Shown here: piece by piece, positions 26,464-37,485 of the stretch
Layout of the letters: the number at the start of each line of letters is the position of its first letter
How positions within the stretch are numbered: the first letter of the stretch is position 1
Position numbers and translations under genes: made by a program
NCBI GenBank assembly: GCA_933228895.1
Contig: OW121849.1
Coordinates: 37,914,354-37,978,353 of the forward strand
Length of the DNA stretch: 64,000 nt
Source of the DNA: Platycnemis pennipes
Taxonomy: Eukaryota > Arthropoda > Insecta > Odonata > Platycnemididae
Reading direction: 5' to 3'
The notes under the pieces: generated by a model
The model's input: only the letters and a program-made list of their open reading frames with translations
The model's database searches: none
What the model was told of the DNA's origin: nothing

Positions 26464-26639
26464 GTAAGTAATGAGTTGCGAGAGGAGAATTGCGCTCACA
26501 CTGTTTGCTGCGTTTTCCGTGTGATGCTAAATGCTGTCGGATAACAATGTTGTCATATGTGAACCAACTCTGGTTTTTCTTATTTATTTAATTAGGGTTG
26601 TTTCATTTGGGGACGTCTCCTAAGAGCTTTTAGCCGAGT

Positions 26640-27060
26640 GTCTGCGAGTGTGTACACACATGCTCACATTCAACGACATTTATGTATCTCCACGCACCAT
26701 TCCGTTCCTTCTACACCCCCCTCCCCTGCCCAGAATGCATCCCGCCCCCCTCTCACAGAACTCCCTTATCTCCCTCTTCCCCAACCTGAGCCCCTTCCTT
26801 TGTCTGCGTGGCATACCCACCCTCCCTCCCCTTTCTATGCTATTTCCCTTCTCCCTAGAGTCGCTGTCATCAAACCACGTGTCTTCCTGCTCATCTCTTT
26901 CCCTCATCCTTCTGTCCCCCTTACTCCTGATAGGGAGAAGATCTGAAAACATATACGATGGATCATTGAGTCAGGAATGACTTCTCTCCTTAACCCCACC
27001 CCTGGATCTAGAACTCACTCTCTCTCTCTCTCTTCCTTCTACCACCCCCTCAGTCCGCTT
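26640..27060. other. Pyrimidine-rich island with (TC)n
   Basis: C/T-rich + strand ending in a short CT repeat near 27,019-27,032. Open frames in two + frames (26,638-26,946 and 26,648-26,980) overlap and are Pro/Ser-rich, so I treat them as artefacts. Confidence 0.5.
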
Positions 27061-28190
27061 GCCCGAGGGTAGAATCTCTCGTCAATACTCACTGACGAGC
27101 TCAAAAAATAATTCAATATTTCTCTCAATTTTCTTGCCATTTCAGTGTTGGTCCAATTTTTCCTATATTCCCTAATTTAATTCCTCCCTTGTCTTTTTCT
27201 CTGCAATACCCATCAGGGTTTAAAAAAAAAAACGATCTCTAGGTAATATTGAGACGATATTTTTATGCCAATCCCTAAGAGCAAAGTAAATATATATTAT
27301 CTCTTTACGCTGGAGCAGTATGTTGGAATTAAAAGTCGATCTGGCCGTAAGCATACAGATTTTACGCGATATTGAGTATTCGGGACCAGTATGAACGCCA
27401 TCAATTTTCGATGATATAATCATAATCATAGGAGCACAGCTAATTCAAAATACAAAACTGTGTGATTTGTTGCGTAATGCTCTATTGCTAACGAAGTTTC
27501 TGTATTCAGCATTCTAAACCTGGTGCATAAGTTCGTCTGCGGAGCACGCCTTACTGTTTCTCTGCTTAAATTCAGAAATTGCTTATTTCACGCATGACTG
27601 AAAGTCAGGTGCTCTTGAGTTCTATGAAAAACTTAAGAGTTCTTGAAGGCGATCGTTGACCTCCGCCATGAGAGTGGTTGCATTAAAATTATTTTCTCAC
27701 CGTGCTTGTTATAGTGAACACATGACCACGGTTATGAATTTTTTCATCACTCGTTCACCTTTGTAAGAGCTAGTTGGAGAGCACGTATCATTGCACGTTA
27801 TAAGCTGCAGAGGAGACTCGCGTAATGGTAGGTGTTTGAGGCAGCCCTAATCAAGAATAAGTATACTTACTCATAATCCCGCCCCTTACGTGATGGCCGT
27901 CCTTCGGAAGAAGTATTAAGTTAATAATTGTACTTCAAATTTATTGACTGAGAAACTATCGCAAAACCGGTCATAATATCCAGGTTGATAACATGCTGGC
28001 CTATCAACCTAAAGTAGGCTGGTTCGCATTCCACCCAGGGCATTGATGCTGTGTCTGTGTCAGGATTGAGATCATAGATTATACGGTGCAATATAACTTC
28101 ATCCATTGGAGTATATTAAAACCACTACTTCTTACTTCAATTTGTGGACATGGAAAGGCTTGTATTACACGTTATTCTAGATACTTTGTT
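27061..28190. other. AT-rich stretch, nothing recognised
   Basis: Includes an A run near 27,222. No supported element or exon. Confidence 0.4.
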
Positions 28191-28194
28191 GGTT

Positions 28195-28525
28195 GGTTGG
28201 TTATTCAGGGGAGGCGACCGACAGGTGAGGTCATTTGCGCCATTTAGGATAGGCGGGTAATTGGGTAATGGTAGGATTTTTCAGGGAACAGAGGAAGGGT
28301 GGAGAGAAACCCGGCGTCGGCATTAGCCTACTCTTAACGAAAGGCGCCAAGGGGACCACGGCTTAACGTCCCATCTGACGGACAGAGTACTGAACTTGAA
28401 ATGCCCTCCACTAGGCACTCAAGTGGGGACCGGTTTTCCATTGAAAAATCGGCCCCTGCCGGGAATCGAACCCGGGCCCTCGGGATGGAATACTCTAGCC
28501 ACCACACCAACACGATCCCCGATAC
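28195..28525 (-). mobile_element. tRNA-derived SINE, family A (best copy)
   Basis: On the minus strand the head starts GGGGATCGTGTTGGTGTGG, with a box A-like segment (GTGGTGTGGTGGCTAGAGTA) and a clear box B, GGTTCGATTCC, followed by CGGCAGGGG. The body contains TCAGTACTCTGTCCGTC, then GGGACGTTAAGCCGTGG and ATGCCGACGCCGGG. It ends towards ACCTGTCGGTCGCC and a TTGGTT-type simple repeat tail at about 28,190. A Pol III internal promoter plus a constant body shared with four other loci in this window (12.5, 13.2, 31.1 and 38.8 kb) supports a SINE family. It is not a functional tRNA, since the cloverleaf is incomplete and the body continues for about 240 nt. Confidence 0.8.
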
Positions 28526-29934
28526 TTTTTCATAAAGACAAATATTACGCTAATGGTGGATATAAAAAATTATTTAATCACTTTCTAAGATTTAGGCATG
28601 AGTAATTTAACCAGGCCCATAAAACCTAAACACTGATAGTCATACTCTGAGCAAGTTCTGTGTATTTACATATGTAGGTATATACATTTCCAACCTTGGG
28701 CAAAACCAATCCGCAATGATATAAGGTATTATTGATAAAACGTTGCATTGTTTTGTTCATAATAGCAAAAAATACGTATACACACAAGTGAATCACTTGA
28801 TTTTGGCACATGTGTGTCGGAACGCGTCGTGATTCTATACATGATATTTATTCGGGAGTGGAGAGTACTAAGAGACTACTTTCATTTAACTATGAGTAAC
28901 CATTACCACAATATGTTACCCGAGTCTATTAATTTTACAAATTAATTTCTGATTTTATAAGTATGCATAGAATCGAAAACGCTATATAGCTGTGATATGT
29001 GTATTTAATGAGTTTCACTTGCTCCCCACGTTGCAACGGGTTATTTAATGCGCATGTGCTCCAATAGTAAAAAGGTATCCGTAACAATTAATTTACGACC
29101 TAATATTGATTTTCGACGTGATGAAACATGGAACAATTTATATTTTCAGCAGAATTACTTGAGGGAGTTTGACAGTTCGATAGTGTAGCATATGTGTAGA
29201 CACTTCCCGCTTACAAAACTGTCCATGAACATACTATTGGATGCACACGGATGGTGACCACTCACGTAATTAAAATAGCTGCAGCGTATTTGTTTGCCAA
29301 ATAACTAATGATTAACTATTTTTCGAAAGTCTTGATGTAATTTGTAATTGATTTCGCAATTCCCGGGGAAAATGGTCATGAAGGTACCATTTTCCAGCAG
29401 TTTGTTGCATACAAAGGCACGCTTCTTCTCTATAACCTCAAAAGCGCTTCGGCAAATAAATGAAACTCGTATCTCGCTCGGAATGGCATGCTGTTCACGA
29501 CCAGAGTTTTGAGAGCATTTATCACTTTCTGGGTCATTTTCCTCCGACACTAATGAAATGTATTGTGCTTCTCAGTCGTGTCGGTACCACTATGCTGAGT
29601 CATTGGGGCTCGGGAAACGCCTTCCTGCCTCATCACTCGCGAGATACGCTCGGTTTCGAAAAGGCCATCTGCTGGCTTTTTGATTGCATTACGTCTTTCC
29701 CCGCTTCCTCACTTGACGCGTAGCGACGTGCGCTCTTCTCACCGGTTAGTAAGACTTTGACGTGAATGTTAAAAGTGTTTTTAATCCTGCCTAAAGCTCT
29801 GAGGGCCATGGTAGTTGAAATACTCGTACAAGAATGAATTTTTTCAGTGCATGGGTCGTTTATGGCTCAAGTTTAAGCTTTTTCGGGTACAACGTTATGA
29901 TGATTCTAGAAAATTTGAAACTTAATACTTATTT
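28526..29934. other. AT-rich stretch, nothing recognised
   Basis: No inverted ends or phase-compatible exons. A slightly more GC-rich patch at 29,460-29,740 holds an 87-codon frame without domains. Confidence 0.4.
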
Positions 29935-30275
29935 TTTATATTGGGTAAAATTTGAATACCACAGCATCTACGCAAATGATCTATATGACAATTAAGGGTG
30001 GAGCTCAACAAGTTAATTCCCAATGGCGCGAGAAAATCACCCCGGATCGCACCGTGTTGAAAGACACGCGATTCACATACAGTAAGAGGATAGTTTCTTT
30101 CGATTTTTCGCCACACTCATGCCTAGGACGAGATTCGAACCTTTGGTTTGTCAGAGCGGATGTCAGTACTAACTGCCGCCGGCTGTATAACCATAATTGT
30201 CCATGGATTTCAGCAGATTCCAACCTGGCATTAGTCAGCATCCCAATGCTCTATTCACTGGGCAACCACGCTGTC
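29935..30275 (-). mobile_element. SINE with two tandem tRNA-like heads (family B)
   Basis: On the minus strand from about 30,273, the first head reads TGGTTGCCCAGTGAATAGAG (box A-like) and AGGTTGGAATC (box B-like). From about 30,196 a second head follows, with CGGCGGCAGTTAGTACTGAC and box B GGTTCGAATCT. The body then runs to an A-rich end near 29,935 (ATAAAAAATAAG). Two head-like units in one orientation suggest a dimeric tRNA-derived SINE, or one SINE inserted beside another. Sequence differs from family A. Confidence 0.55.
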
Positions 30276-31055
30276 TTGAATTCTAAACAAGGCATTGACT
30301 ATGTTCTACTGAGGGAGTCAATACCTTGGAAACATTTACGAATACTTGCGCGTTAGAATGATTCAACTATTCTTTATAGGGAGGAAATTATTTCTCGAGG
30401 TCTGATAATCCATTAAACCTTCCTTTACTTATGTACCGGAAAATAGTTTCACTTTAACGATCAGTAGCATTGTAATTCGTTAAAATGACAGGTGACTGAA
30501 ACTAGCACGTGATTGGCGTAATAGAGATGGTGTCGGTGTTCAAATACTGGAAATGGGGAGCGGAGGTGTAGTTGTCTGTGCATGAAGTATGGAAGTGAAG
30601 TTAAGAATGGAGAACGAGGAGTGGGAAAAATTGATAAAGAGAATGAAAGCACGAGCTGATCCAGCGATCTAGATCCTGATCTAGTTCAACGAGGTGTTTA
30701 GAGGACAGAGGAACTAACCACTAAATAGGTGCCGTGAGCAATTGCAGAGCAATTTGTAGAGAAGTATGGAGACATTCGTAGAGCATGAATGGGGGAAGAT
30801 TGAGTGAATTAGGGGAAAGGTAATGTTGGAGAGGAATCGCACAATATATTCTATTCGGAAGACAAAGAAGGACTAGATCGAAGCAAATATTTTGAAGCAC
30901 TCTCCTTGGTAAACCCATTAGAGAATAGCCAAAAGAAATGCTTATATTGGTAGTGATTGCATTAGAGTTGTAATTAAGAAGTAAAAGGCTGAAAGTAGCA
31001 AACGTAGTGTCGATAAAAATCATATCGCCGTATGATGACACATTATTATTTATAG
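30276..31055. other. Non-coding stretch, purine-leaning
   Basis: The + strand is G/A-rich from about 30,490 to 30,850. No element recognised. Confidence 0.4.
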
Positions 31056-31385
31056 TTATTCGGAGGAGGCGATCGAGAGCTTAGGTAATTTACACCATTT
31101 TAGGATTGGTGGGGAAAAGGGGGGAGGGAGGAAATTTCCAGAGAACTGAGGAAGGGTGAAGAGAAACCCATAGTCGGCATTTGCCTGATTTTTATGAAAG
31201 GCGCTATAAGGATTTCAGCTTAACATCCTATCCAACGGACGGAGTACTGAACTCAAACAATTCTCTACTCAGCACTCAATTAGGAAATGGTAAACTAGGT
31301 AATTAAAAATTTCTGACAGTTTCGGAAATCAAATCCCAGACCCTCTGGAATGGAGGCCAGTTCTCTAGCCACCACACTATGTAGA
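31056..31385 (-). mobile_element. tRNA-derived SINE, family A copy
   Basis: The minus strand gives GTGTGGTGGCTAGAGAACTG, then a mutated box B (GGGATTTGATTTCC). The body follows with GTTCAGTACTCCGTCCGTTG, ATGTTAAGCTG, ATGCCGACTATGGG and the distal block TCGATCGCCTCC. It matches the 28.2-kb copy block by block. Its head abuts the Penelope-like fragment that starts at about 31,386. Confidence 0.7.
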
Positions 31386-31477
31386 TTCTTAATTGTTGGA
31401 TCGTAGCTTTCCGTGGGGTTCTGGATTCGTGGTTCTCTCCATTTTCCGGGTTTGTGCCGCGTTGGTAGTCATGGGTT

Positions 31478-31516
31478 GACGACAGTTTCGCCGGGATTCC
31501 ACCAGGCGTCTTCAGG
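31478..31516 (-). ncRNA. Hammerhead-like ribozyme core of the PLE end
   Basis: The minus strand reads CCTGAAGACGCC, a variable stem II segment, then GGCGAAACTGTCGTC. CTGAAGA fits the CTGANGA box, GAAA the second box, and GTC the cleavage triplet, with only a few nucleotides between GAAAC and GTC. Such a minimal stem III is reported for PLE hammerheads. Stem II can pair GCC with GGC with one extra C. Stem I pairing is poor by eye, so activity is doubtful. Confidence 0.5.
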
Positions 31517-32045
31517 TCGAAGTGCCGATATCGGCATTTTGGCTGCGTTTATATAGTCCTCGTTCTCTCGCCGCTGCGCTGTGATTGGCCGGTTTCTGGA
31601 ACACTCTCTTCCAAGCGTTAGTCAGATGGTATCCGTCTTCCCGGCTGAAGTTTCTTGGCGTTTTGGTGATCTCTATTGACTCCCTTATCAGCCTAGGATA
31701 ATATCTTCTTTCGTTGGCGATGATTTCGGCTCCGTCAAATTTATGTCGTGTCCGGGTTTGCTACAGGTATGCTCGGCGACTGCTGATTGGCTGAATTTCT
31801 TATTCTGTGTTGCCCTCTTGTGTTCCTGCAGGCGGGTCTTCATAGACCTGCATGTCTCGCCGATATAGGATTTTCCGCATGAGCAAGGTACGCGGTATAC
31901 CCCTTCGTGGAGATTTTTTGTTGGATCCTATCTTTGGGCCTCGGAATTATCTGGCTTATTTTGGTCACGCAGTTGAATCTTGTGACAATTTCCTTCTTCT
32001 TCAGGACCCTGGAGATCTTTTCGCTGGTGGCGGTGATTCTTAATT
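31513..32045 (-). pseudogene. PLE ORF C-terminus with GIY-YIG domain, frameshifted
   Basis: Three minus-strand frames must be joined to read the protein. The first (32,045 to about 31,910) gives KISRVLKKKEIVTRFN and IIPRPKDRIQQKIS, the linker before the nuclease in Penelope-type proteins. The second (31,900 to about 31,690) gives VYRVPCSCGKSYIGETCRS, then MKTRLQEHKRATQNK and SAVAEHTCSKPGHDI. These are the GIY-YIG endonuclease core with the CxC motif, the YIG element, the following Arg and the EH motif seen in this family. The third (about 31,695-31,515) gives RLIRESIEITKTPRNFSRED and HLTNAWKRVF, the usual C-terminal tail, ending at a TGA that overlaps the hammerhead-like core. The two frame changes make it non-functional. 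In an intact element the domain nicks target DNA for reverse transcription. Confidence 0.85.
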
Positions 32046-35000
32046 CACTAGCAAATTAGCAAGGGGCGAAGTTCCTCATTCTCATGTATATATTATCATT
32101 CACATGTAAAGCAGTTTGGATTCGTGCAGTTTTGGAATCGTAGAATGTAGTTTCCTTTTGACATATTTTGATATTTTGCTAAGTTAAAAACCAATCCAAG
32201 AATTTAAGGCTTTGAAATTTGTTTCCAACTTTCATTTTGAAAGAGTAAAAAAATTACTAAAAAGATATTAAAATTCAGAGTAATACCTATTCGGGAATTT
32301 TATCAACAGATGTTTAGAAAGTTCTTAGAAAAGGGGAAGAGTTGCTGCAAAAGATAAATTTGAATGGTTTGCTGTAAATTATTAAAGATGTCACGAAAGA
32401 AGGGGTAGAACATATGGATAGGAAAGGGAGGAAAATTGCAACATAATGTGGAGTGGAAGTAGGGTATGCAAATATATAGGGAATGAAGCACGGATTTTTT
32501 GTGAAATGGAATTAGAAAACTGATGTTGTGTCCGGGTTTGAGGATTAAATTTCACTGTAGCAACGTGGAGAAATTTAAACGGCACGGGTGATGGGGTGTG
32601 TAGATGATTACATAAAATGACATAATGTTTTATAAACTGAGTTAATTTGTTTTAACTAAGTTGTTGCATTATAGTAAAATGGATTTTGTAACAAGACTCA
32701 ACGTATGTACACCCGTTAAATTTTGCTCTTCAATATCATACGATTGAAATATTAGGACTACAGATCGATAATAGTAATAATTTTTCGAGAAGAAATCTTT
32801 AACGTCGACGTGGTGCTTTGTGAGAATATCAGTCCGAGTTTAGAAAGGGATGTGATTTAATAACAATCATGTCAACGCGAAGATAAATGTATACGGAAGG
32901 TGCCTATGTACGCAAGAATTTCCTCAATTTTTCAAACTATTGGATTTCTAATAAGTTATCTGTAGGAATAAAACTAAAGTAAAACAAATTTGGCATATCA
33001 TCGGTGAGATTTTCAACTCGTTCTGAACCTTCAGGTGTCGAATACCTAATTTTACGTCTTCTTTTTACGTTTACATTCAGGTAATATGCAATCATTATGC
33101 AGCAGATTTTAATGGTTTACATCGTTTCTAAGTTTTAGTCCACATCAATGATTGGACGATAATATGATAATCTACGGGGCAATATTACGAATAATATATT
33201 GGAAAATTAGTTGATAATGGCTACGTACGTGGTTAATTAGAGGTTTGAGAGTAATTTTTCCTATGTTTATCTGTAGTAATTTGTGAGGCCGTTTCAGGCC
33301 CCACAATCCTTTATATTTATGAAACCTAAACTCTGAATATTAAATAATGAATTATACAAACTTGTACTGCGAGAACATTATATTTGTTACGAGTTAATGA
33401 CAGAGACTAATATTATTCCGCCAAAAACGAATGTGTCCAACTTGATTGATAAAAATAAATTTTGTCCACGGCTTTTGCTCAATGTTCACAAATCGATCTG
33501 TGGAAATCGGTAACGAATTTGCATAGTAGCATAGAGCTAGCAAGTGATGGGAGGTTCGGGAAGTAGATAGTGTTTTGTTGCTCACTCTTTTCGCTCAGGT
33601 TCCCCGAATTCCACCGGAGTCGACCCTGAAATTTGCATCAAAATAGGTGGCAAACGAGCTATGGTCATTAAATACAAATGAGATCCCTGGAATCCGAACA
33701 GTCCAGTGTCCTAACTTTTGCTCTATTTCCAAGTGGAACGTTGACGATTCTGTACGATTCAACAAATGCATTTACCGTGTTTGTGAATGACGAAATATCT
33801 TGATTGAAATGGTACCCGAGGCACCTTCCTAAACAATTTATTGACGATCCATGGACGTGCATCGGGCTCCAACGTTTGCTTAATGGTCCCCACAGTGTAC
33901 GTTAGTTGCCAACGTCCTCTGTTGATAGTAATGGGCAGCAGACTGGCTTCACCCATGTTCCATTGAATAGTGTTATGCATGCAGATGAGTACATGGAGGT
34001 GCGTGGAGTATGAAAGTATATGCTTAACTTATTCATGGGCATAACTTATTTCACGAATGCCATTGAACTTATTTATGCACTTTATGGAAAAAATTGAGAT
34101 TAAAAAAAGTGTTTCATTTTTCATTCCAATCTCGCATTTCTTTTGAAGGCTAAGTTCCCTCTCTAACAAATAGCTTTAAATACAGTTGACCCTCAAAAGT
34201 CAAAAATGATCCTTTCATTCGGCAATTTAAATGACTATCGAGATGCAGTTCAAAAAATTTAATCTACTCTAGATTCTCAAAATTAATCTGTATTTAGTTT
34301 ATGAGCTTCAGCCATTACTGATAGATTTATTGATGTTCATTCTTTGATCCAAAATTGAAATGCTGTTTCAAACGTTCAAACGTATTATTGAATGGTCTTA
34401 AAGGAATTAAAGTTGAAGTGAACTTCTTCGCTGCGTAATAATGCCGTATGATGAAATTTGACTTAGGAAAACTGTTGAAAAATTAAATCATGTGTGATTT
34501 TAAGTATTTAAAAAAATTAAATGTGTCGGATCTTGATTTGGCACTTAATACATCTTTTAATTTTTCTTGAACGGTAAATATATTTTTAATTTAAATTGCA
34601 TTGTCAAAATACTCCTGCTTAAAATTTAATTCTTAGAAATCTTTAAGGCTACAAGTTTAAATCAACTACAAACTGCCACTGAAACATAATATTTGGTTAA
34701 AGTTCACAACCTCCGACGAGTCATTTTTTCAAATGTTTCCAGCTACTATTCAGGCAATTAGGGATTAATTATCCACTTTTTAATGTATCATTGAGGAATG
34801 TCTTAATGCTTCAACTTTTGATAAGCATTTACTAATGCTAGATTTTAATTTATCTAGGCCTTAAGTGGTAAAATTGATTTTACTTTGGAATAATATCTGA
34901 ATATCCCTAAAATTCCCACCTGACCGAAATTCAGTTTACTGTGCTCAAAATTTATATCAACTAGCGCGCGAAATACTTTTTATATTCATATTTTATTTGG

Positions 35001-35515
35001 TATTCTACGGTAACAGTACGCTTAAGTGAGTTCATCTACTATCACTGAATTCTTCTTTCCCTGTTGTGTTTTTCTCATCATATTATTATACTTTCCACCT
35101 CCTTCCTTTCATCTAAAAATAAGCCCTTCTTATTGTCCTCCTTCCTTTTTTTCCAAGTATTGCCCCCTTTGCATTCATCTACGGAATTTCATCATCAACC
35201 TTAAGAATAGTTGTTTAAGACTTATGAACATGTTTCTCCTTAAAACTGATGTGATCCAAAACTTTTGAAAGCGTGCTTCATTAAAACTGGTGTGATCCCT
35301 AACTAATTAGATCTAATTAAGCGATTGCGCTCAAGCATAACTATTGAGCGTAAAGAGTTCTGGAGCTAAAAGATAAAATTTGCGCTGCTCTTGGTGGATC
35401 AAATATTATTTCAGGTCAAGGCTAAATTTCCCAGCGAGTTTGAAGGCTGGTTAGCCTCTGTTGGAAATTGTGCCAGACCGTCGGAAAACTTCGAGGTAAA
35501 ATAATTTGCTTTTAG
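32046..35515. other. AT-rich stretch, presumed intron
   Basis: A purine-leaning patch at 32,280-32,480 and a mixed patch at 33,600-33,970 were checked. Neither shows element ends or domains. The segment at 35,415-35,495 is exon-like but out of phase (see rejected items). Confidence 0.4.
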
Positions 35516-35573
35516 AGAAAATGATTACTCGGAAGCCGAATTATGGACATTCCACATCAATTTTAACATCGCG
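35516..35573 (+). CDS. Candidate internal exon C of the unidentified gene
   Basis: Acceptor TTTGCTTTTAG ends at 35,515 and donor GCG|GTAAGT begins at 35,574. The 58 nt are 1 nt completing the split codon CA|A (Gln) from exon B plus 19 codons encoding ENDYSEAELWTFHINFNIA, so the exon ends on a codon boundary. The other two frames contain no better reading. The peptide is acidic and aromatic and has no motif I recognise. The joint reading from exon B runs in frame without a stop. It is short, so alone it would be weak; the phase match gives it value. Confidence 0.38.
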
Positions 35574-35629
35574 GTAAGTACACTAGTTGATCTTCCCGTT
35601 TCCCGGTTGAACCCCACATTTTCATCCAG

Positions 35630-35683
35630 GTCACAAAATTTGGGAAGAAACTGGATTTCCCACACCATAGGAGTGATCATTAG
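35630..35683 (+). CDS. Candidate terminal exon D with stop codon
   Basis: After a 56-nt intron (35,574-35,629, GTAAGT to TTCATCCAG with a good pyrimidine tract), the frame continues as VTKFGKKLDFPHHRSDH and stops at TAG (35,681-35,683). ATTAAA, a common variant poly(A) signal, lies 16 nt after the stop at 35,699-35,704, with a GT-rich patch downstream (AAGTGTTTTCG). A 56-nt intron beside introns of many kilobases is unusual but within the insect range. Alternatively exon C could splice to an exon beyond the window and this segment be chance. Confidence 0.28.
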   Translation, partial: VTKFGKKLDFPHHRSDH

Positions 35684-35698
35684 CCTTTAATTATTGCG

Positions 35699-35704
35699 AT
35701 TAAA
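35699..35704 (+). promoter_or_regulatory. Possible polyadenylation signal ATTAAA
   Basis: ATTAAA lies 16 nt downstream of the candidate stop codon of exon D. It is a common hexamer in AT-rich DNA, so it only matters if the exon model is right. Confidence 0.2.
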
Positions 35705-37061
35705 GGAATAAGTTACACTCGCTTATTCCACCAAAGTGTTTTCGCCTCAGCTTTGCCACCATCGCTTTGGATGACGCCAACGAAGTCGGCCCTCCTCGGA
35801 TCTCCGAGAGATCAAATAACGCCGCCGTGGCCGCCTTACCTAACGGCCATTCGCATTAAAAAGATCACAAGGCACGCAGTTAACCTACTTTTCCGCACAG
35901 GATGGGTCTTAAAATGCCCGGGAGGGATTAAAACAATTGTTTCTCCTTCCCTTCCGATGCTTGCGTTTAATCCCCGCACGGTCGTGTATCTGACGCAAGC
36001 CATGCAAATGAATTAACGCGAAAATCTATGGTTCTCGACTGTGAATAGTAGGAAGGTCTTTGGAGTAACAGTGTGGAGGAGAAGGTAACTTCCACCCATT
36101 ACCCGAAGAGGAGGCGTGAAAATTACAAATGAACGATCTAATTTGGGCGACCTAATTCGTTTGTAAGTAAGTGAGTTGCTTTAAGGATGTGATTAAAAAT
36201 TGGGAGCCTGTTGCGGATTTTCTTCTAGAAATTATTAAAAACTAATTACTTTAGTGTGCCTGAGCACTTCCTCAACAATCTCTTGCATAAATTTTAGATT
36301 TTATAAGCAACTTTGCGAGCAATAGGAAGCAGCATATATGAAATCAGTGCACAACGTTAATTCTTTATATTAACCTGAAGACGCCCAGTGAATTTCCGGC
36401 GAAATTGTTGTCTTTTTCACAATGAACAACGTAGCGTAATTCATCGTGTTGCAAAATTCAGCACATCAGCAACGCATAAATCTATGCTTGAATATTGGCA
36501 CGTAGTTTCTACATGTTTACATGAAAAGGTAGGAGGTGTAATTAAGGAATTTGTACGGGCCACAAGTATGGATGGCATTTAGTCCCTAGAAATACGCCAT
36601 CTCCCAATGGTAACTGCTCTTTAAGGAGGCATTTTGGAGCTTTGCCATGCTGTTTCGCCTCTCGTTAAACTCTCATTATCCGTGACGTGCAGGTGTATGT
36701 GTTTCGGACAGAGAAATTCCATTATTCTCAAGTTTTCCTTGCTGCACTCTTAAAATGCCAATTGTAACTTGCCAATGCTATAAGCGATACTAAATAACTC
36801 TCTCATATAAATCTTGCTATTAAAGAAACAAACTATTTACTGAAAAAATAATGGAGGAAAAAATGTGTATAAGAAATAAAGAATGATAACTTAATAAATC
36901 AATTATGTGCCCTAATTTATTTATTGCCAAGGCAGTTTTTGAGCTACCACCAACTTAGTATCAAAGTTTGGTAATCGGAATTATTTTACAATCAGGTTCT
37001 TTGCTGAAAATGTAAACTTATGAAATAATTTAACCCCAGGATCAACTTAGGTACACTAGTC
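35705..37061. other. Intergenic-like stretch with one hammerhead-like site
   Basis: The 35,753-36,016 open frame has no domain. Apart from the site at 36,375-36,412 nothing structured was found. Confidence 0.4.
36375..36412 (+). ncRNA. Solo hammerhead-like PLE end
   Basis: CTGAAGACGCCC, a variable segment, then GGCGAAATTGTTGTC. Aligned to the minus-strand core at 31,478-31,516 it shares the CTGAAGACGCC and GGCGAAA-TGT-GTC blocks at the same spacing, so it is a remnant of a related PLE terminus. No PLE coding sequence is visible on either side. Confidence 0.5.
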
Positions 37062-37485
37062 CAGGGTTCCCAACCTTTTAGCAACTGCGTACTACTTGAA
37101 ATGCTTAGAAATTTTGACGTACCAACAGTCCTATATTTTTTGGAAACATATATTTAATGTCGGAAAAGTTCCCAGTGGCTTGTTTTATTTTAATTAAATT
37201 ACTGAGAAAACTTCATATTTAATTATTACTGCACCTGTATTTCGGTTTTTTCAACCCTTTATCAAGACAACAATAAATATGTATAGATTTTTCTCATTTT
37301 TTTCTTGCTAATTTTTATTGAAAAATTATATTATAGAGATTCCAGCACCCGGCAGACGGGCAGCAGAGTAAAGTTTGCGTGTTCACGCACACAGCGGCCC
37401 TTACTTGCCTATCGCACCTAATCGCTCGTATCACCCACGCGTACCACCTGAAACGTTCCCGCGTACCACCGGTTGGGAACCCTTG
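37062..37485. mobile_element. hAT-type MITE
   Basis: The left end CAGGGTTCCCAACCTTTTAG and the right end GGTTGGGAACCCTTG are inverted copies bounding 424 bp. CAG-type ends with GGTTCCCAACC are typical of non-autonomous hAT elements. The 8 bp outside each end, CACTAGTC and TCTTAGTC, agree at 5 of 8 positions, which fits a decayed 8-bp target duplication. The right third carries repeated CGTACCACC units near the end. No transposase. Confidence 0.72.

Larger units (their letters stand above)
31386..32045 (-). mobile_element. Penelope-like retroelement, 3' fragment
   Basis: The minus strand carries the end of a PLE coding region with a GIY-YIG endonuclease segment (about 31,900-31,690). A stop codon and a hammerhead-like core (31,478-31,516) follow, then about 90 nt of terminal sequence up to 31,386. 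The reverse transcriptase region is absent, so this is a 5'-truncated insertion, as is common for elements copied by target-primed reverse transcription. The junction at 31,386 with a SINE-A head suggests nested or sequential insertion. Confidence 0.8.

Noticed and set aside
35415..35495. 81-nt open segment between TTTCAG and GAG|GTAAAA, just before exon C
   Set aside because: It reads well in phase 0, but in the phase required after exon B it hits TAG. Only 20 nt separate it from exon C, too short for an intron.
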